From NCBI GenBank assembly GCA_022711755.1, contig JAKLEA010000001.1:186001-250000 (forward strand): 64,000 nucleotides of DNA. Reading direction: 5' to 3'. Below the pieces are notes generated by a model, which did no database searches, had not been told where the DNA came from, and saw nothing but the letters and a program-made list of their open reading frames with translations. Position numbers and translations under genes: made by a program. This document shows, one piece after another, positions 35,957 to 45,039 of the stretch (the stretch's first letter is position 1; the number at the start of each line of letters is the position of its first letter). This DNA comes from Planctomycetota bacterium. Lineage in GTDB: Bacteria > Planctomycetota > Brocadiia > SM23-32 > JAKLEA01.

Positions 35957-36904
35957 CTACGCATGTTCCTTGCGCATCCCAGCCCTGCGTTCATCGAGTT
36001 CCGCGCGGCTGGCCTGCGCCTTGCCAAGCAGAGCTTCGAGCGACTCGAAATCCCCTCGCCTTATCATCTCGGATACTTCGTTCAGGCTTCTGCTGAATGC
36101 GTAAAGCGCAGCCAGAACGAAATCCGGGTTGGTTTCGACGATGTCGCGCCACATGGGAGGATCGCCCGCCGCAATTCGGGTCATTCCGGCGAACCCGCCG
36201 CCGGCAAGTTCGATCGCTTCTCTGCTTGTTGCGTTCATCAGCGCCGCTGCAATCAGGTGTGGCGCATGACTTGCCTGAGCCACAAGCGCGTCATGTCTTT
36301 CAGGCGACAGTTCGACAACGCGTCCGCCTACGCCCCTCCAAAGTTCTCTTGTCTTTTCCAGAACTTCGCCTGGCGTATCCGGCAGAGGCGTCAGAATGCA
36401 GACACTTCCATCAAAAAGGTCTTCCCGCGCGCAAGCCGGTCCCCTCCGTTCGCTCCCGGCCATGGGATGCGACGGGATGTAATGAACGCCCGGCGGGACG
36501 ATTGCGGCTATCTCACGGGATAACATCAACTTGGTGCTGCCTACGTCTGTCAGGAGTGATCCGCGCTTCATCATGGGCGCGGCCTGCGCGGCTAATCCTG
36601 GCATTGCCTGCACGTTTACGGCAAGCACAACAAGATCGGCTCCTTCAACCGCCTCCGGAAGTTCCATCGTTCCTCTGTCAACAGCGCCGATCTTCCGCGC
36701 TTCATCGAGAGAAACCTGCCTTCTGAAGACACCGATAACCTCCCCTGCCAGGCGCCGCCGCCTCATGGCCATACCCAGACTTCCGCCTACAAGCCCAGGT
36801 CCTATCACGCAGGCGCGCTCAAAAAGAAACTTGCTCCCGGAGGTTGTTCCTCCCGGCTCAAAACCGTCAACGCCGTCGTTTGAAACGCCCGCGTGTTGGC
36901 TCAT
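35957..36904 (-). CDS. tyrA: Prephenate dehydrogenase
   Basis: TyrA oxidises prephenate to 4-hydroxyphenylpyruvate in tyrosine synthesis. The 315-residue protein begins with about 27 extra residues and then the NAD-binding GPGLVGGSLG. LLTDVGSTK and IPSHPMAGSE follow, the latter carrying the catalytic histidine. QASHAPHLIAAAL and FAGMTRIAAGDPPMWRDI belong to the helical C-terminal domain. No chorismate mutase or ACT domain is present. No good ribosome-binding site precedes ATG 36904, so a downstream start is possible. It lies 61 bases after pfk and 32 before purL. Confidence 0.93.
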   Translation of the reverse strand: MSQHAGVSNDGVDGFEPGGTTSGSKFLFERACVIGPGLVGGSLGMAMRRRRLAGEVIGVFRRQVSLDEARKIGAVDRGTMELPEAVEGADLVVLAVNVQAMPGLAAQAAPMMKRGSLLTDVGSTKLMLSREIAAIVPPGVHYIPSHPMAGSERRGPACAREDLFDGSVCILTPLPDTPGEVLEKTRELWRGVGGRVVELSPERHDALVAQASHAPHLIAAALMNATSREAIELAGGGFAGMTRIAAGDPPMWRDIVETNPDFVLAALYAFSRSLNEVSEMIRRGDFESLEALLGKAQASRAELDERRAGMRKEHA

Positions 36905-36965
36905 GTTGCGGGAATGATAGTGTCACCACGGTTGGAACGTCAACCGTCAGACAGCCAATTAGCTG

Positions 36966-38069
36966 CTAATCTCCAAAAGATGTCCCGATTTTCCGGGCTG
37001 TTAAAACCAGCGGTCCGTCAGGATCGACAAGTTTCAATCGGGCGACGGCCGACTGCAACGGCGCTGCGACAACCTTATTCCCCTTCAATGCAACCATCTT
37101 TCCAAACTGACGTTTTGCCACAAGGTCTAAAGCGACTGCGCCGAATTGCGTTGCAAGCACCCTGTCGAACGCAGTTGGAGTGCCGCCCCTTTGAAGGTGT
37201 CCAAGCACTGCCGCTCGGCATTCCAGATTTGTTGATTCCTCGATTTCATCGGCAAGCTTCACGGCTATGCCACCCAGCCGCACCTGGTCGTGCTTGGCCT
37301 TGTCCATTTTCGCGACTGTGAGCTTGCCGCCCTTCGGCTTTGCGCCTTCCGCGACGACAACGATGCTGCAACGCTTTCCTCGCGCTCCGCGCTTTCGGAC
37401 GGCATCGCAGACATTTTCCGTAGTGTAAGATATTTCCGGGATCAGAATTATATCCCCGCCGCCGGACAACCCGCCCTTGAGCGCCAGCCATCCGGCATAA
37501 CGCCCCATCGTCTCAACAATCATCACGCGGTGATGGCTTTGAGCCGTCGTGTGCAGCCGGTCAATCGCATCGCTTACCACCTGAACCGCAGTGTCGAACC
37601 CGAAGGTGACGTCCGTGCAGCTCAGATCGTTGTCTATCGTCTTCGGAACTCCGCAGACGTTCAATCCCTTCTCCATCAACTGCTTGGCTATTGATAGAGT
37701 CCCATCACCACCGATGCAGACCAATCCGTCAAGCTCCCAGTTTGAGTAGTTTTCAACGCAGTCTTGCGAGCGATCTTTGAAAACAAATTCCCCGTCCGCG
37801 ACTTCCTGCGCATATCGGAACGGATTAGCCCGATTGGACGTGCCGAGTATCGTGCCTCCGACAGTCAGAATGTTCGAAACCGCATCGGAAGCAAGCGGCT
37901 CTCCGTTCGCTTCGACAAGTCCCTGATACCCGTCCCGTATGCCGATCACCTCCATGCCGTATTGCACAATCGCGGTTTTTGTGACCGCGCGTATCACGGC
38001 ATTCAATCCGGGACAATCTCCGCCTCCTGTAAGAACGCCTATCCTTCTGGGCATTCCTTTCTTTGCCAT
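36966..38069 (-). CDS. pfk: 6-phosphofructokinase, ATP-type donor residue
   Basis: Phosphorylates fructose 6-phosphate. The 367-residue protein has GGGDCPGLNAVIRA, GGDGT (120-124), PKTIDND (142-148) and HLQRGGTPTAFDR. The residue after the GGD aspartate is Gly (G123), as in ATP-using enzymes such as E. coli PfkA. The PK-TIDND lysine (K143) is instead shared with pyrophosphate enzymes and with the ATP-dependent group III enzymes of actinomycetes. I predict ATP as donor. A paralogue with Asp at the donor position is at 49013-50068. It sits 18 bases after the acyl-CoA dehydrogenase gene. Confidence 0.92.
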   Translation of the reverse strand: MAKKGMPRRIGVLTGGGDCPGLNAVIRAVTKTAIVQYGMEVIGIRDGYQGLVEANGEPLASDAVSNILTVGGTILGTSNRANPFRYAQEVADGEFVFKDRSQDCVENYSNWELDGLVCIGGDGTLSIAKQLMEKGLNVCGVPKTIDNDLSCTDVTFGFDTAVQVVSDAIDRLHTTAQSHHRVMIVETMGRYAGWLALKGGLSGGGDIILIPEISYTTENVCDAVRKRGARGKRCSIVVVAEGAKPKGGKLTVAKMDKAKHDQVRLGGIAVKLADEIEESTNLECRAAVLGHLQRGGTPTAFDRVLATQFGAVALDLVAKRQFGKMVALKGNKVVAAPLQSAVARLKLVDPDGPLVLTARKIGTSFGD

Positions 38070-38087
38070 TTTTTATGCTCCAAACAA

Positions 38088-39812
38088 TTAATGCCTGAAC
38101 AAAACATCTCCACAGTCAAGGCAGGTTCTGTCTCCGCTCCGGACAAGCTCGGTCCGCATTCTCACCTTCGGAAGCATGTCGCGGACGTGCTTTTCCGCTA
38201 TGATCCTGTTGCGCTCATTTTCTCCGGACCGGCGCAGTAGAAGATACGCGATGCAAATCTCCGCCGCAATGTCAACAACCATCCGCGCAGATAATTCCGT
38301 GTATGCCCTGTCATCATGATGTCGGAGAAAGTCAACGGTTTCCGCCAGCAGTTTCCTCGCCTCGCCGATACGATTCTTTATGTCATTAGATGATGCGTCC
38401 GGCGATGTGTCGTGCAATCGTTCAAACTCCCCTTCGAGAATTCCGCTCATGATTCCGCCTATGGCCCCAATGACCTGCATTTCAGTCGTGCCTTCATATA
38501 TGTTTGTTATTCTTGCGTCTCGGAAGTGACGTTCTGCCGCGTAGTCTCGCATATAGCCGGAGCCACCCATCACGGAAATCGCGTCGGATGCGACTTCATT
38601 GCATATCTCGCCAGCATAATACTTGGCGAGCGATGTCATGCATCCGATAAGTTTGCCGAGAGGCCTGATTTGCGCCTGCAAACGCTCACCTTCAGGATGT
38701 TCCATCAACAGTCCGTTCTTTGACAAGCGTTCGATATTGCGCAGGAGGTCAACACGGATTGCCGTTCCTAAAACGAGAGCGCGGGCCCCTTCTATTTTGC
38801 GGATCATCTCTGTCAGCCGGTGGCGTATCGGTGGAAAATCTCGGACGCTGGAATTGAACTGTCTTCGCGTTTCAACAAAAGCCAGCGCATCCCGCAACGC
38901 CGATTCGGCGATACCGACGGACTGCGCGGCAACCGCCAGCCTAGCGCCGTTCAATAACTCGATGACATATGCGATCAGTCCGTATCGCCGCCTCCCCATC
39001 AACTCGGCTGGAACGCCGTCGAACTGCAATTCACATGTAGGAGATCCGTGTATGCCCAGCTTGGCCTCAATCCGACGGACTTTCAGTTGCGGACATTGTT
39101 CGCACAAGAACAAACTAAGCCCGCGAGCGTCAGCGCTCTTGTCTTCGCTTCTTGCCAGTACCAGAACGACTTCAGCGCAGCCGTTCGTTATGAATCGCTT
39201 CACCCCGTGCAGACGCCATCGTTCTCCGTCCTGTGTTGCTTTCAACCTTGCTGATCCCAGGTCTGACCCGGCGTCGGGTTCGGTCAAGGCCATTGCGCCG
39301 GTAAGTTTTCCTTCCGCCAGTGGCTTAAGATATCTCGCCTTCTGGGTCTCATCGCCGTATTTCTCAATCGTCTCGGCTACGCCCTGCAACCCAAAAAGGT
39401 TCATCAGTGACGCGTCAGCGCGTGAGACAATCTCCGTGGCCGCCGCAAAGATCGCATTTGGAAAATTCAAACCACCCCATTCCCGCGATACCGTAAATCC
39501 CATCATGCCGGCTTGACCGAGGCGCTTTATCGTTCTCCCTGTCGCGTCAGCATATTCAACGCGTCCGTCTCGAATGGAGCATCCAAACCTGTCAACATCC
39601 GCCGCAGATGGGGCGATTTCATCCGCTGCCATCTTTCCCAGCGCCGTCAATACGCGCCGGTATGTGTCAACCGCGTCTTCATAATCCTCCGGGGCGTAAT
39701 CGAATCTCGCTGCGTCGCGATAAAGATTTTCCTGCAGGTCAACAATCGTTCTCAGATCGGGATCATTCAGCAGGGAAGCCAGGCTGGGATTATCGTTGAA
39801 GAAGTCAGGCAT
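38088..39812 (-). CDS. Acyl-CoA dehydrogenase
   Basis: FAD enzyme that forms the alpha-beta double bond of acyl-CoA and passes electrons to ETF. The 574-residue protein has the flavin and substrate blocks GAMALTEPDAGSD and FITNG, and IYEGTTEMQ, which holds the catalytic glutamate. The C-terminal extension of about 130 residues resembles that of the longer bacterial FadE-like enzymes. It ends with a short Cys-containing tail (DRTCLDCGDVLFRH) that is unusual and could bind metal. ATG 39812 overlaps the etfA stop and has AAAGGA upstream; GTG 39815 is possible. Its own ETF is encoded directly upstream. Confidence 0.92.
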   Translation of the reverse strand: MPDFFNDNPSLASLLNDPDLRTIVDLQENLYRDAARFDYAPEDYEDAVDTYRRVLTALGKMAADEIAPSAADVDRFGCSIRDGRVEYADATGRTIKRLGQAGMMGFTVSREWGGLNFPNAIFAAATEIVSRADASLMNLFGLQGVAETIEKYGDETQKARYLKPLAEGKLTGAMALTEPDAGSDLGSARLKATQDGERWRLHGVKRFITNGCAEVVLVLARSEDKSADARGLSLFLCEQCPQLKVRRIEAKLGIHGSPTCELQFDGVPAELMGRRRYGLIAYVIELLNGARLAVAAQSVGIAESALRDALAFVETRRQFNSSVRDFPPIRHRLTEMIRKIEGARALVLGTAIRVDLLRNIERLSKNGLLMEHPEGERLQAQIRPLGKLIGCMTSLAKYYAGEICNEVASDAISVMGGSGYMRDYAAERHFRDARITNIYEGTTEMQVIGAIGGIMSGILEGEFERLHDTSPDASSNDIKNRIGEARKLLAETVDFLRHHDDRAYTELSARMVVDIAAEICIAYLLLRRSGENERNRIIAEKHVRDMLPKVRMRTELVRSGDRTCLDCGDVLFRH

Positions 39813-40834
39813 CACGTTCCTTTCCGTCTCAATGCGGAAATAAGCGCTGGAATTACACGCCTAACGTCTCCGATGATTTTATAATCGGCCATCTCGAAAA
39901 TCGGAGCTGTCGGATCGCTATTGATTGCGATAATTGTTTCAGACTCCGACATTCCAGTCGTATGCTGTGCCGCGCCCGATATGCCGCAGGCAATGTAGAG
40001 CCGGGGCCTGACGGTCAAACCCGTCTGCCCGATCTGTCTTGAATGATCTGTAAAACCGGCATCCACGGCGGGCCGAGTCGCTCCGACCTGCCCTCCGATT
40101 GCTTCAGCAAGTTCATGGAGCAATTTGAAGCCCTGCGCTTCGCCCATGCCCATCCCGCCTGCAACTATGCGTTCTGCCCCGACAAGGTTCGGTTTTTCTT
40201 CGGCGGGGATGTCTGAGATAACTTTGCATTGGAGGGCAGGAGATGTATTCCCAATAGCTACCTGAACTATCTCCCCCCTGCCCTTTGCCACATTATTCTT
40301 ACGGCGCAGCGCCCCCTCCCGGACGGTTGTCATCTGCGGTCTTGATTCCGGTGTGACAATCGTTGCTGAAAGCCGTCCGATGACCGGACGTATTTGCAAC
40401 AGGACGTCATCGAACTGTCTACCGTTATTATCAATATATCTTCCCAATCGCAGCGATGAGCAGTTAGCCGTCAATCCTGTCCTCAGCGCCGACGCTACGC
40501 GCGGCGCAATATCTCTCCCGATATCAGTGCCGCCGAAAAGAATAATCTCAGGATTCCTTTTTCGCGCCAGTCCAATGACAAAATCCGCGCATGGAACCGG
40601 CGCCCAATCGTTAAAAGTCGGGCTGTCAGCGCAATAAATACGTTCAGCCCCCGCCGTGGCCAGTTGTTCAATGATATCCCTATTTGCCGATACTGAAACA
40701 GCGCATACAATCCACGCCCCCGCTGAAAGCTCGCGAGCTTCATGCAGGAGCTCTTCTGTCACTGCCCGCAGCTTCCCGCGAGCGTGCTCGGAGAACACCC
40801 AGATTTCGCGCTCATTATTCACGGCATTCAGCAT
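39812..40834 (-). CDS. etfA: Electron transfer flavoprotein alpha subunit
   Basis: EtfA binds FAD and carries electrons from acyl-CoA dehydrogenases to the membrane quinone chain. The 340-residue protein has the N-terminal ETF domain (ILFGGTDIGRDIAPRVAS). The C-terminal FAD domain has ERIVAGGMGMG, GATRPAVDAGF, IGQTGLTVRP and ISGAAQHTTGM. Near residue 190 the linker AKGRGEI is encoded by a G-rich tract (40271-40286). ATG 40834 has no strong ribosome-binding site. It overlaps the acyl-CoA dehydrogenase start by a shared base. Confidence 0.95.
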   Translation of the reverse strand: MLNAVNNEREIWVFSEHARGKLRAVTEELLHEARELSAGAWIVCAVSVSANRDIIEQLATAGAERIYCADSPTFNDWAPVPCADFVIGLARKRNPEIILFGGTDIGRDIAPRVASALRTGLTANCSSLRLGRYIDNNGRQFDDVLLQIRPVIGRLSATIVTPESRPQMTTVREGALRRKNNVAKGRGEIVQVAIGNTSPALQCKVISDIPAEEKPNLVGAERIVAGGMGMGEAQGFKLLHELAEAIGGQVGATRPAVDAGFTDHSRQIGQTGLTVRPRLYIACGISGAAQHTTGMSESETIIAINSDPTAPIFEMADYKIIGDVRRVIPALISALRRKGT

Positions 40835-40896
40835 GTCTTCAAATTGCAGGCGCGCTCCGGTTTTCTAAAATTGCAAATCCGTCTCTTCCACTGCGA

Positions 40897-41757
40897 TCAT
40901 ATGATTCCCTTTGCCGCTAGCATCCTGACCAGATCGTCCATTCCAGCTTCAGTCGCAGGAATTTCCACCTGCTGGGATTGTGCCACAGACATTGCCTCTA
41001 CCATGGCAATTCGTGTTGGCGAGCCTTCAATCCCGCATTGATGGGATTCTATTCCAAGATCATCCGCACTCCATTCCTCAATCAGAAGACCTTTTTGCCT
41101 CAACTGTTCGATGCCTTGTCCCTGGACTTCCGAAGGAGCGCGCGCCTTCTTGAATCGTCCTGTCAGGCGCGCGTTTTGAATCCTCGGCAGGTTCGCTCCT
41201 CTGTTGACCGTCAAAAGGCACGGAAGCGGTGCTTCCACAATCTGTGTTGATTCGTCGAGGTTCCGCCTGGCTAAAACATGACCTCGCTCAATTGACATAA
41301 GTTCGCTGATTCTTGTTATTTGCGGAAGTCCAAGCAGGCCTGCCAGTTCCGGCCCGACCTGTCCGGTGTCCCCATCGGCGGTCTGCCTTCCGCAAAGAAT
41401 AAGGTCAACCGACCCGATCCTCCGCATTGCCGCCGCCAGGATGACGGCCGTCGCAAAGGTATCTGATCCGGCAAAGCGGCTGTCACAAATCAGTATTGCT
41501 TCATCGGCTCCTCGGCAAAGGCAATCTCTGAGGGCTTCTGCTGCTGTTGGCGGTCCCATGGAAACAACCTTTACGCGCCCTCCCCTTACTTCACGGATCA
41601 ATAAACCCATCTCAAGGGCGCAAAGATCGTCCGGATTGATAATCGCTGGGAATGCGGCGCGGTTTATCGTTCCATTCGACCGCAGCGGTTCCGCAACCTT
41701 GACAGAAAGGTCGGGGACCTGCTTTACACACACAACGATTCGCAGACCTTCGGCCAT
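40897..41757 (-). CDS. etfB: Electron transfer flavoprotein beta subunit
   Basis: Partner of EtfA, binding AMP or a second flavin. The 286-residue protein starts with IVVCVKQVPD. It has the family region INPDDLCALEMGL and the adenylate-binding CGRQTADGDTGQVGP. TVNRGANLPR follows. AGGA lies 10 bases before ATG 41757. It is the first gene of the ten-gene minus-strand run and has a good promoter 77 bases upstream. The 62-base gap to etfA shows no hairpin. Whether this ETF bifurcates electrons cannot be decided by eye. Confidence 0.95.
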   Translation of the reverse strand: MAEGLRIVVCVKQVPDLSVKVAEPLRSNGTINRAAFPAIINPDDLCALEMGLLIREVRGGRVKVVSMGPPTAAEALRDCLCRGADEAILICDSRFAGSDTFATAVILAAAMRRIGSVDLILCGRQTADGDTGQVGPELAGLLGLPQITRISELMSIERGHVLARRNLDESTQIVEAPLPCLLTVNRGANLPRIQNARLTGRFKKARAPSEVQGQGIEQLRQKGLLIEEWSADDLGIESHQCGIEGSPTRIAMVEAMSVAQSQQVEIPATEAGMDDLVRMLAAKGII

Positions 41758-41833
41758 GTAACCCGTTCCTGAAATGCCGTGTTATCAAGTATGATCGCTT
41801 GAACGACAACGAATCAACCGGCTCGATGAAGCA

Positions 41834-41862
41834 ATCATATGCGTTTGCGAAAGCGCGTTCAA
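41834..41862 (-). promoter_or_regulatory. Promoter for the etfBA/acyl-CoA dehydrogenase run
   Basis: On the minus strand TTGAAC (41857-41862) and TATGAT (41834-41839) have exactly 17 bases between them. The -35 box starts inside copy 2 of the 12-bp motif. The leader to etfB would be about 70 bases. Confidence 0.6.
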
Positions 41863-41871
41863 GACGGATAG
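41860..41871 (-). repeat. 12-bp motif CTATCCGTCTTG, copy 2
   Basis: Exact copy, 103 bases before etfB on the same strand. Its final TTG forms the start of the -35 box of the etfB promoter, so a protein bound here would overlap RNA polymerase. Confidence 0.5.
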
Positions 41872-41899
41872 ATTCCTAGCTTTAACATTGCGATTACGG

Positions 41900-42781
41900 C
41901 TATGGTTTGAATGCGGGCTGAGTAAAGACACGTCTCCCGTTCGCGTCAAGCAATTCCGCCCGGACGTAGCCTTCATCACCCCTGATTTCATATCTTGCCG
42001 GCATCTCTCGCGTCGCGTCCAGGAGTTGGCCCCCCGACCCGATGAACCGGGTCCAGACAGTTCCCTCTGCCTCGACGCTGTAGACATCGCCGGGCACAAG
42101 AGTCGGCCTTTCAACCTTGCCAATGCGGACTGCGCATTGTTCTTCGACGCAGACATGAGCTCCATGTCTAAGCGCGTGTATAATCTTATCTGCCTTGAGC
42201 GCGCTCGCCGGAACGCTGACGTATCCTTTCCTTCGGATTCCACCCAGTCCATGAGCATCAGTCGAAAGATTTGCATAGAAGCGCAATCCGGCGCTGAGGC
42301 ATTGATCCCAGAGGTCTACCGCACTTTGCAGCGGAGTCTTTTCAGGATTCAGCTCCATGTATCGCGCTCCGCCTTCATATGCCCTCTTGAAGTCCTCCTG
42401 AAGCCAGCGCTGATCGGCGGGATGATGAACGATAATCAGGCAGTCAGAGCTTCTGCGCCGAACCTCCTCTAACCCCTGTCTGATATTGAAATTATCAGTA
42501 ATCGTGTCCGGCATGGGCGGCGTGAACGGGATCAGTCCGAAATGCGCCCACAACCCGCGACAACTCTGAAATGCCTGTTCGGATCCGGAGATTATCAGGA
42601 AATCACTGGATGAAATCGTCCTAGCGTCCGGAATCCTGGATGGATCCTGCATGTCCTTGTATTGAAGGCAGATGAAATCGTAACCGGCCTTCCTCACAGT
42701 CTCGCAGTGCTGTGTTATTGGAACCGAATAATCCTCATGATGTTGAAGGTCGCCATTGAACCAGAATATCTCTTTCGCCAT
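41900..42781 (-). CDS. PHP-domain-type phosphoesterase-like protein
   Basis: 293 residues; AGGGAG lies 8 bases before ATG 42781. The N-terminus FNGDLQHHEDYS matches the PHP metal site of the CehA type, in which the first histidine is replaced by Gln. LIIVHHPAD and STDAHG provide two further metal-binding blocks. The usual TDH block is missing: AGYDFICLQYKD stands where ITDHN is expected. The metal centre may therefore be partial, so phosphoesterase activity is uncertain. The last 70 residues form a beta domain as in CehA-like proteins. It has no signal peptide. Confidence 0.7.
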   Translation of the reverse strand: MAKEIFWFNGDLQHHEDYSVPITQHCETVRKAGYDFICLQYKDMQDPSRIPDARTISSSDFLIISGSEQAFQSCRGLWAHFGLIPFTPPMPDTITDNFNIRQGLEEVRRRSSDCLIIVHHPADQRWLQEDFKRAYEGGARYMELNPEKTPLQSAVDLWDQCLSAGLRFYANLSTDAHGLGGIRRKGYVSVPASALKADKIIHALRHGAHVCVEEQCAVRIGKVERPTLVPGDVYSVEAEGTVWTRFIGSGGQLLDATREMPARYEIRGDEGYVRAELLDANGRRVFTQPAFKP

Positions 42782-42835
42782 GTGTGGTCTCCCTGTGCGT
42801 GAGCAGAATCAACAGATTCTTTCAGCGCCGTCTTC

Positions 42836-44929
42836 TTATTTTGGGGGCTGTTCAGCGTCTTGGCCTTTTCCGGGAGCAATCTTGTCAAACGGTGATTTCA
42901 GAACGCCGAAAACGCCTTCAACGCCTTCCTTCACGGGTTGGAACACCTCTTTCCTGACCTCAGGCTCCTCAAGCGTGCCGGTTATTCTGACTCGTATAAG
43001 GGCCTTCTGTATCCCTCCCACGAAGAAGTTGAAAGCTTCGCTCAAAAGCGGCACGCCACCTGTCTCGGTCGGAGATGCTGCAATCAATTCCATGTTAATC
43101 TTGTGGTCAAAGCTTACTGTGCCGGCGCCGGAAAGAGTAACAGACGGGCTGTTGATCACAAGACTCTGAATGTGGATTACGCGATTGGACGTATAGAATT
43201 CTGCCCTGGCGCTGTGAAAAGCCTCCTTCTTGGGGATGGAAAACTTTAAGAGACTCAGCACTGTGAGCAAACCCGGAATATCCGCAATATAACCATCTGT
43301 AACTTCTCCCCTTCCGATGATATCCAGGGTCTCCATCTTGTCGCTCATACCGACGATTGTCGCGGAGCCTGTCAGATATCCGGACATGTTCCGGTCTCTG
43401 CTGGACGTATATTTCAATAACTCGGCTAGATTTGCCTTGGTGACATTAACCCGCCCTTCAAAACGCGTGCTCCCGGGGGTAAGTGTCAGGATGCTTCCGG
43501 TATAGTTAATTATCCCGCTGCACGCCCTTCCCTCTATGTCAACCATGGGAAAACCTTGCTCAGAGAAGCGCATACGACCGTGCATGCCCGTTATCGGGAT
43601 GGGGAACCATTCTGCAACTATACCACCGTCGTTGACGATTACATCTGCAGTGTAACTCTGCGGAATGCCGCTTGGCGGGGATAGAAGTATCCGCGAATCG
43701 AAACTTACCTGCCCTGTCGGACGGTACTTCTGCCAAACCTCCTTGCCGATCAGCGGAATCGCCTCAATAATTGGTTCAGTGACCGTGATATCGTCCCCGC
43801 TTATCTGTAGCATCCCGCTTGATTTCTTCGGGTCAAACCTGCCGTTCAGCGTTATGCAGGACGGCATCGTTTCCCTGGCTGATGCGGATTCTGACGGTGT
43901 TTCCAATGGCCCTGAGTCCGGCAAGTCAAGATCCAGTATCCCCCCTTCCTTGGCAATGACCCCGCGTAGGTTCTTCATGAGAATCTGATCGTTTATGACC
44001 TCGATCCTGCCCGATATTTTTTCACAAAGAAGAGGCATGAACTTGGGTCGGCATTTCATGTTATTAGCGTCAACTATCACGTGATAATTAAGGGGATCAT
44101 CGTCTGATTCCTGGAAAATATAGATCCTCCCGGCGCCCAGGCCGGATGGTTGCCAATCCTGCCTGACCTTGTCTCCTATTATGGGGATCATATCGGATAA
44201 TTCCTCCGTGAACATGACCCGCGGAATGTGAATATCGAAATACAACTCTCCCGTATCGAAGTTTGCCTGGCCGCTGACAGTTGTTCCTATGAAGGGGTTC
44301 TCCCGAACAAAACCTTCAAATTTCCACTTCTCCACCCCGTCGCCAAGCCTTTTCCATTCCGTGTCAATGCCAGTGATGATCCGTTCCCTGTCATCCTTGA
44401 ATAAATGCCGCCCGGACATGGTGAACACGCCGCGATCGCCTATCATGCCCTCGCTGAGAATGTGCCTTTCAAACTCTATTGATCGCCTTTTCTTTACCAG
44501 CGTTTTATGTTCGGGTTTCCTGACCATGTCCGCCACGTTCATGCGCTTTGTCTGCCCCACAAGACGAAATGTCGGATTGGATACCTTTACACGCCTTATG
44601 CCCGGCTCGCCGTGCAGAACTGTCATCCAGTCGAAGAGTATATCCGCCCGCGGAATGGCGAAAATCGGTCGTGTCTCCCCCGGCAATGTCAGTTTCAATC
44701 CCTCTATGCGGATTTCTCTTGGCAGTCGAAACCTGACGTCAGCAACCTCTATTCTGCCATGAACGGCCTTCGATAAACCCCAGACAAGCCAGACTTCAGG
44801 TTCCTGTTCTGAAACCAGACCGAAGATCGCGCCGGCGATCATCCCGGCCATTGACATGACCGTTATCATTACGACCAGCGTTTTCTCATATCTTCGTTTC
44901 ATTGCGCGATTTGCGCGAAAGCTCTCCAT
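42836..44929 (-). CDS. AsmA-like membrane-anchored protein
   Basis: 697 residues with one N-terminal membrane segment (about 18-38) and a very long beta-rich periplasmic part. The N-terminal region after the anchor (ADVRFRLPREIRIEGLKL, IPRADILFDW) resembles the chorein-like start of AsmA/YhdP/TamB-type bridge proteins. The C-terminal 200 residues (GYLTGSATIVGMSDK, FDHKINMELIAASP, RVRITGTLEEP) match the AsmA C-terminal domain. Such proteins move phospholipid between the membranes or help outer-membrane assembly, which implies a diderm envelope. ATG 44929 and ATG 44902 are both possible; GGAG lies too close to the first. Divergent from the flavodoxin gene. Confidence 0.82.
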   Translation of the reverse strand: MESFRANRAMKRRYEKTLVVMITVMSMAGMIAGAIFGLVSEQEPEVWLVWGLSKAVHGRIEVADVRFRLPREIRIEGLKLTLPGETRPIFAIPRADILFDWMTVLHGEPGIRRVKVSNPTFRLVGQTKRMNVADMVRKPEHKTLVKKRRSIEFERHILSEGMIGDRGVFTMSGRHLFKDDRERIITGIDTEWKRLGDGVEKWKFEGFVRENPFIGTTVSGQANFDTGELYFDIHIPRVMFTEELSDMIPIIGDKVRQDWQPSGLGAGRIYIFQESDDDPLNYHVIVDANNMKCRPKFMPLLCEKISGRIEVINDQILMKNLRGVIAKEGGILDLDLPDSGPLETPSESASARETMPSCITLNGRFDPKKSSGMLQISGDDITVTEPIIEAIPLIGKEVWQKYRPTGQVSFDSRILLSPPSGIPQSYTADVIVNDGGIVAEWFPIPITGMHGRMRFSEQGFPMVDIEGRACSGIINYTGSILTLTPGSTRFEGRVNVTKANLAELLKYTSSRDRNMSGYLTGSATIVGMSDKMETLDIIGRGEVTDGYIADIPGLLTVLSLLKFSIPKKEAFHSARAEFYTSNRVIHIQSLVINSPSVTLSGAGTVSFDHKINMELIAASPTETGGVPLLSEAFNFFVGGIQKALIRVRITGTLEEPEVRKEVFQPVKEGVEGVFGVLKSPFDKIAPGKGQDAEQPPK

Positions 44930-45039
44930 CTCTCCGGGGAAATCGCTTGAAGCCTGTAACGGTCTTTCGTAGGCTCATTACAGTTGTCGCGGGACAGTTC
45001 CGGCGATTCTGATGAGCACATTTTGCAGGAGACCGACAA

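Noticed and set aside
35696..36523. A 275-codon plus-strand open frame across the purL-tyrA junction
   Set aside because: It is antisense to two certain genes and has an Arg/Ser/Pro-rich composition typical of shadow frames.
38623..39516. A 297-codon plus-strand open frame
   Set aside because: It lies entirely opposite the well-supported acyl-CoA dehydrogenase and shows no domain of its own.
39812..40897. Electron-bifurcating ETF
   Set aside because: The diagnostic residues cannot be judged reliably by eye, and the acyl-CoA dehydrogenase neighbour fits a normal ETF equally well.
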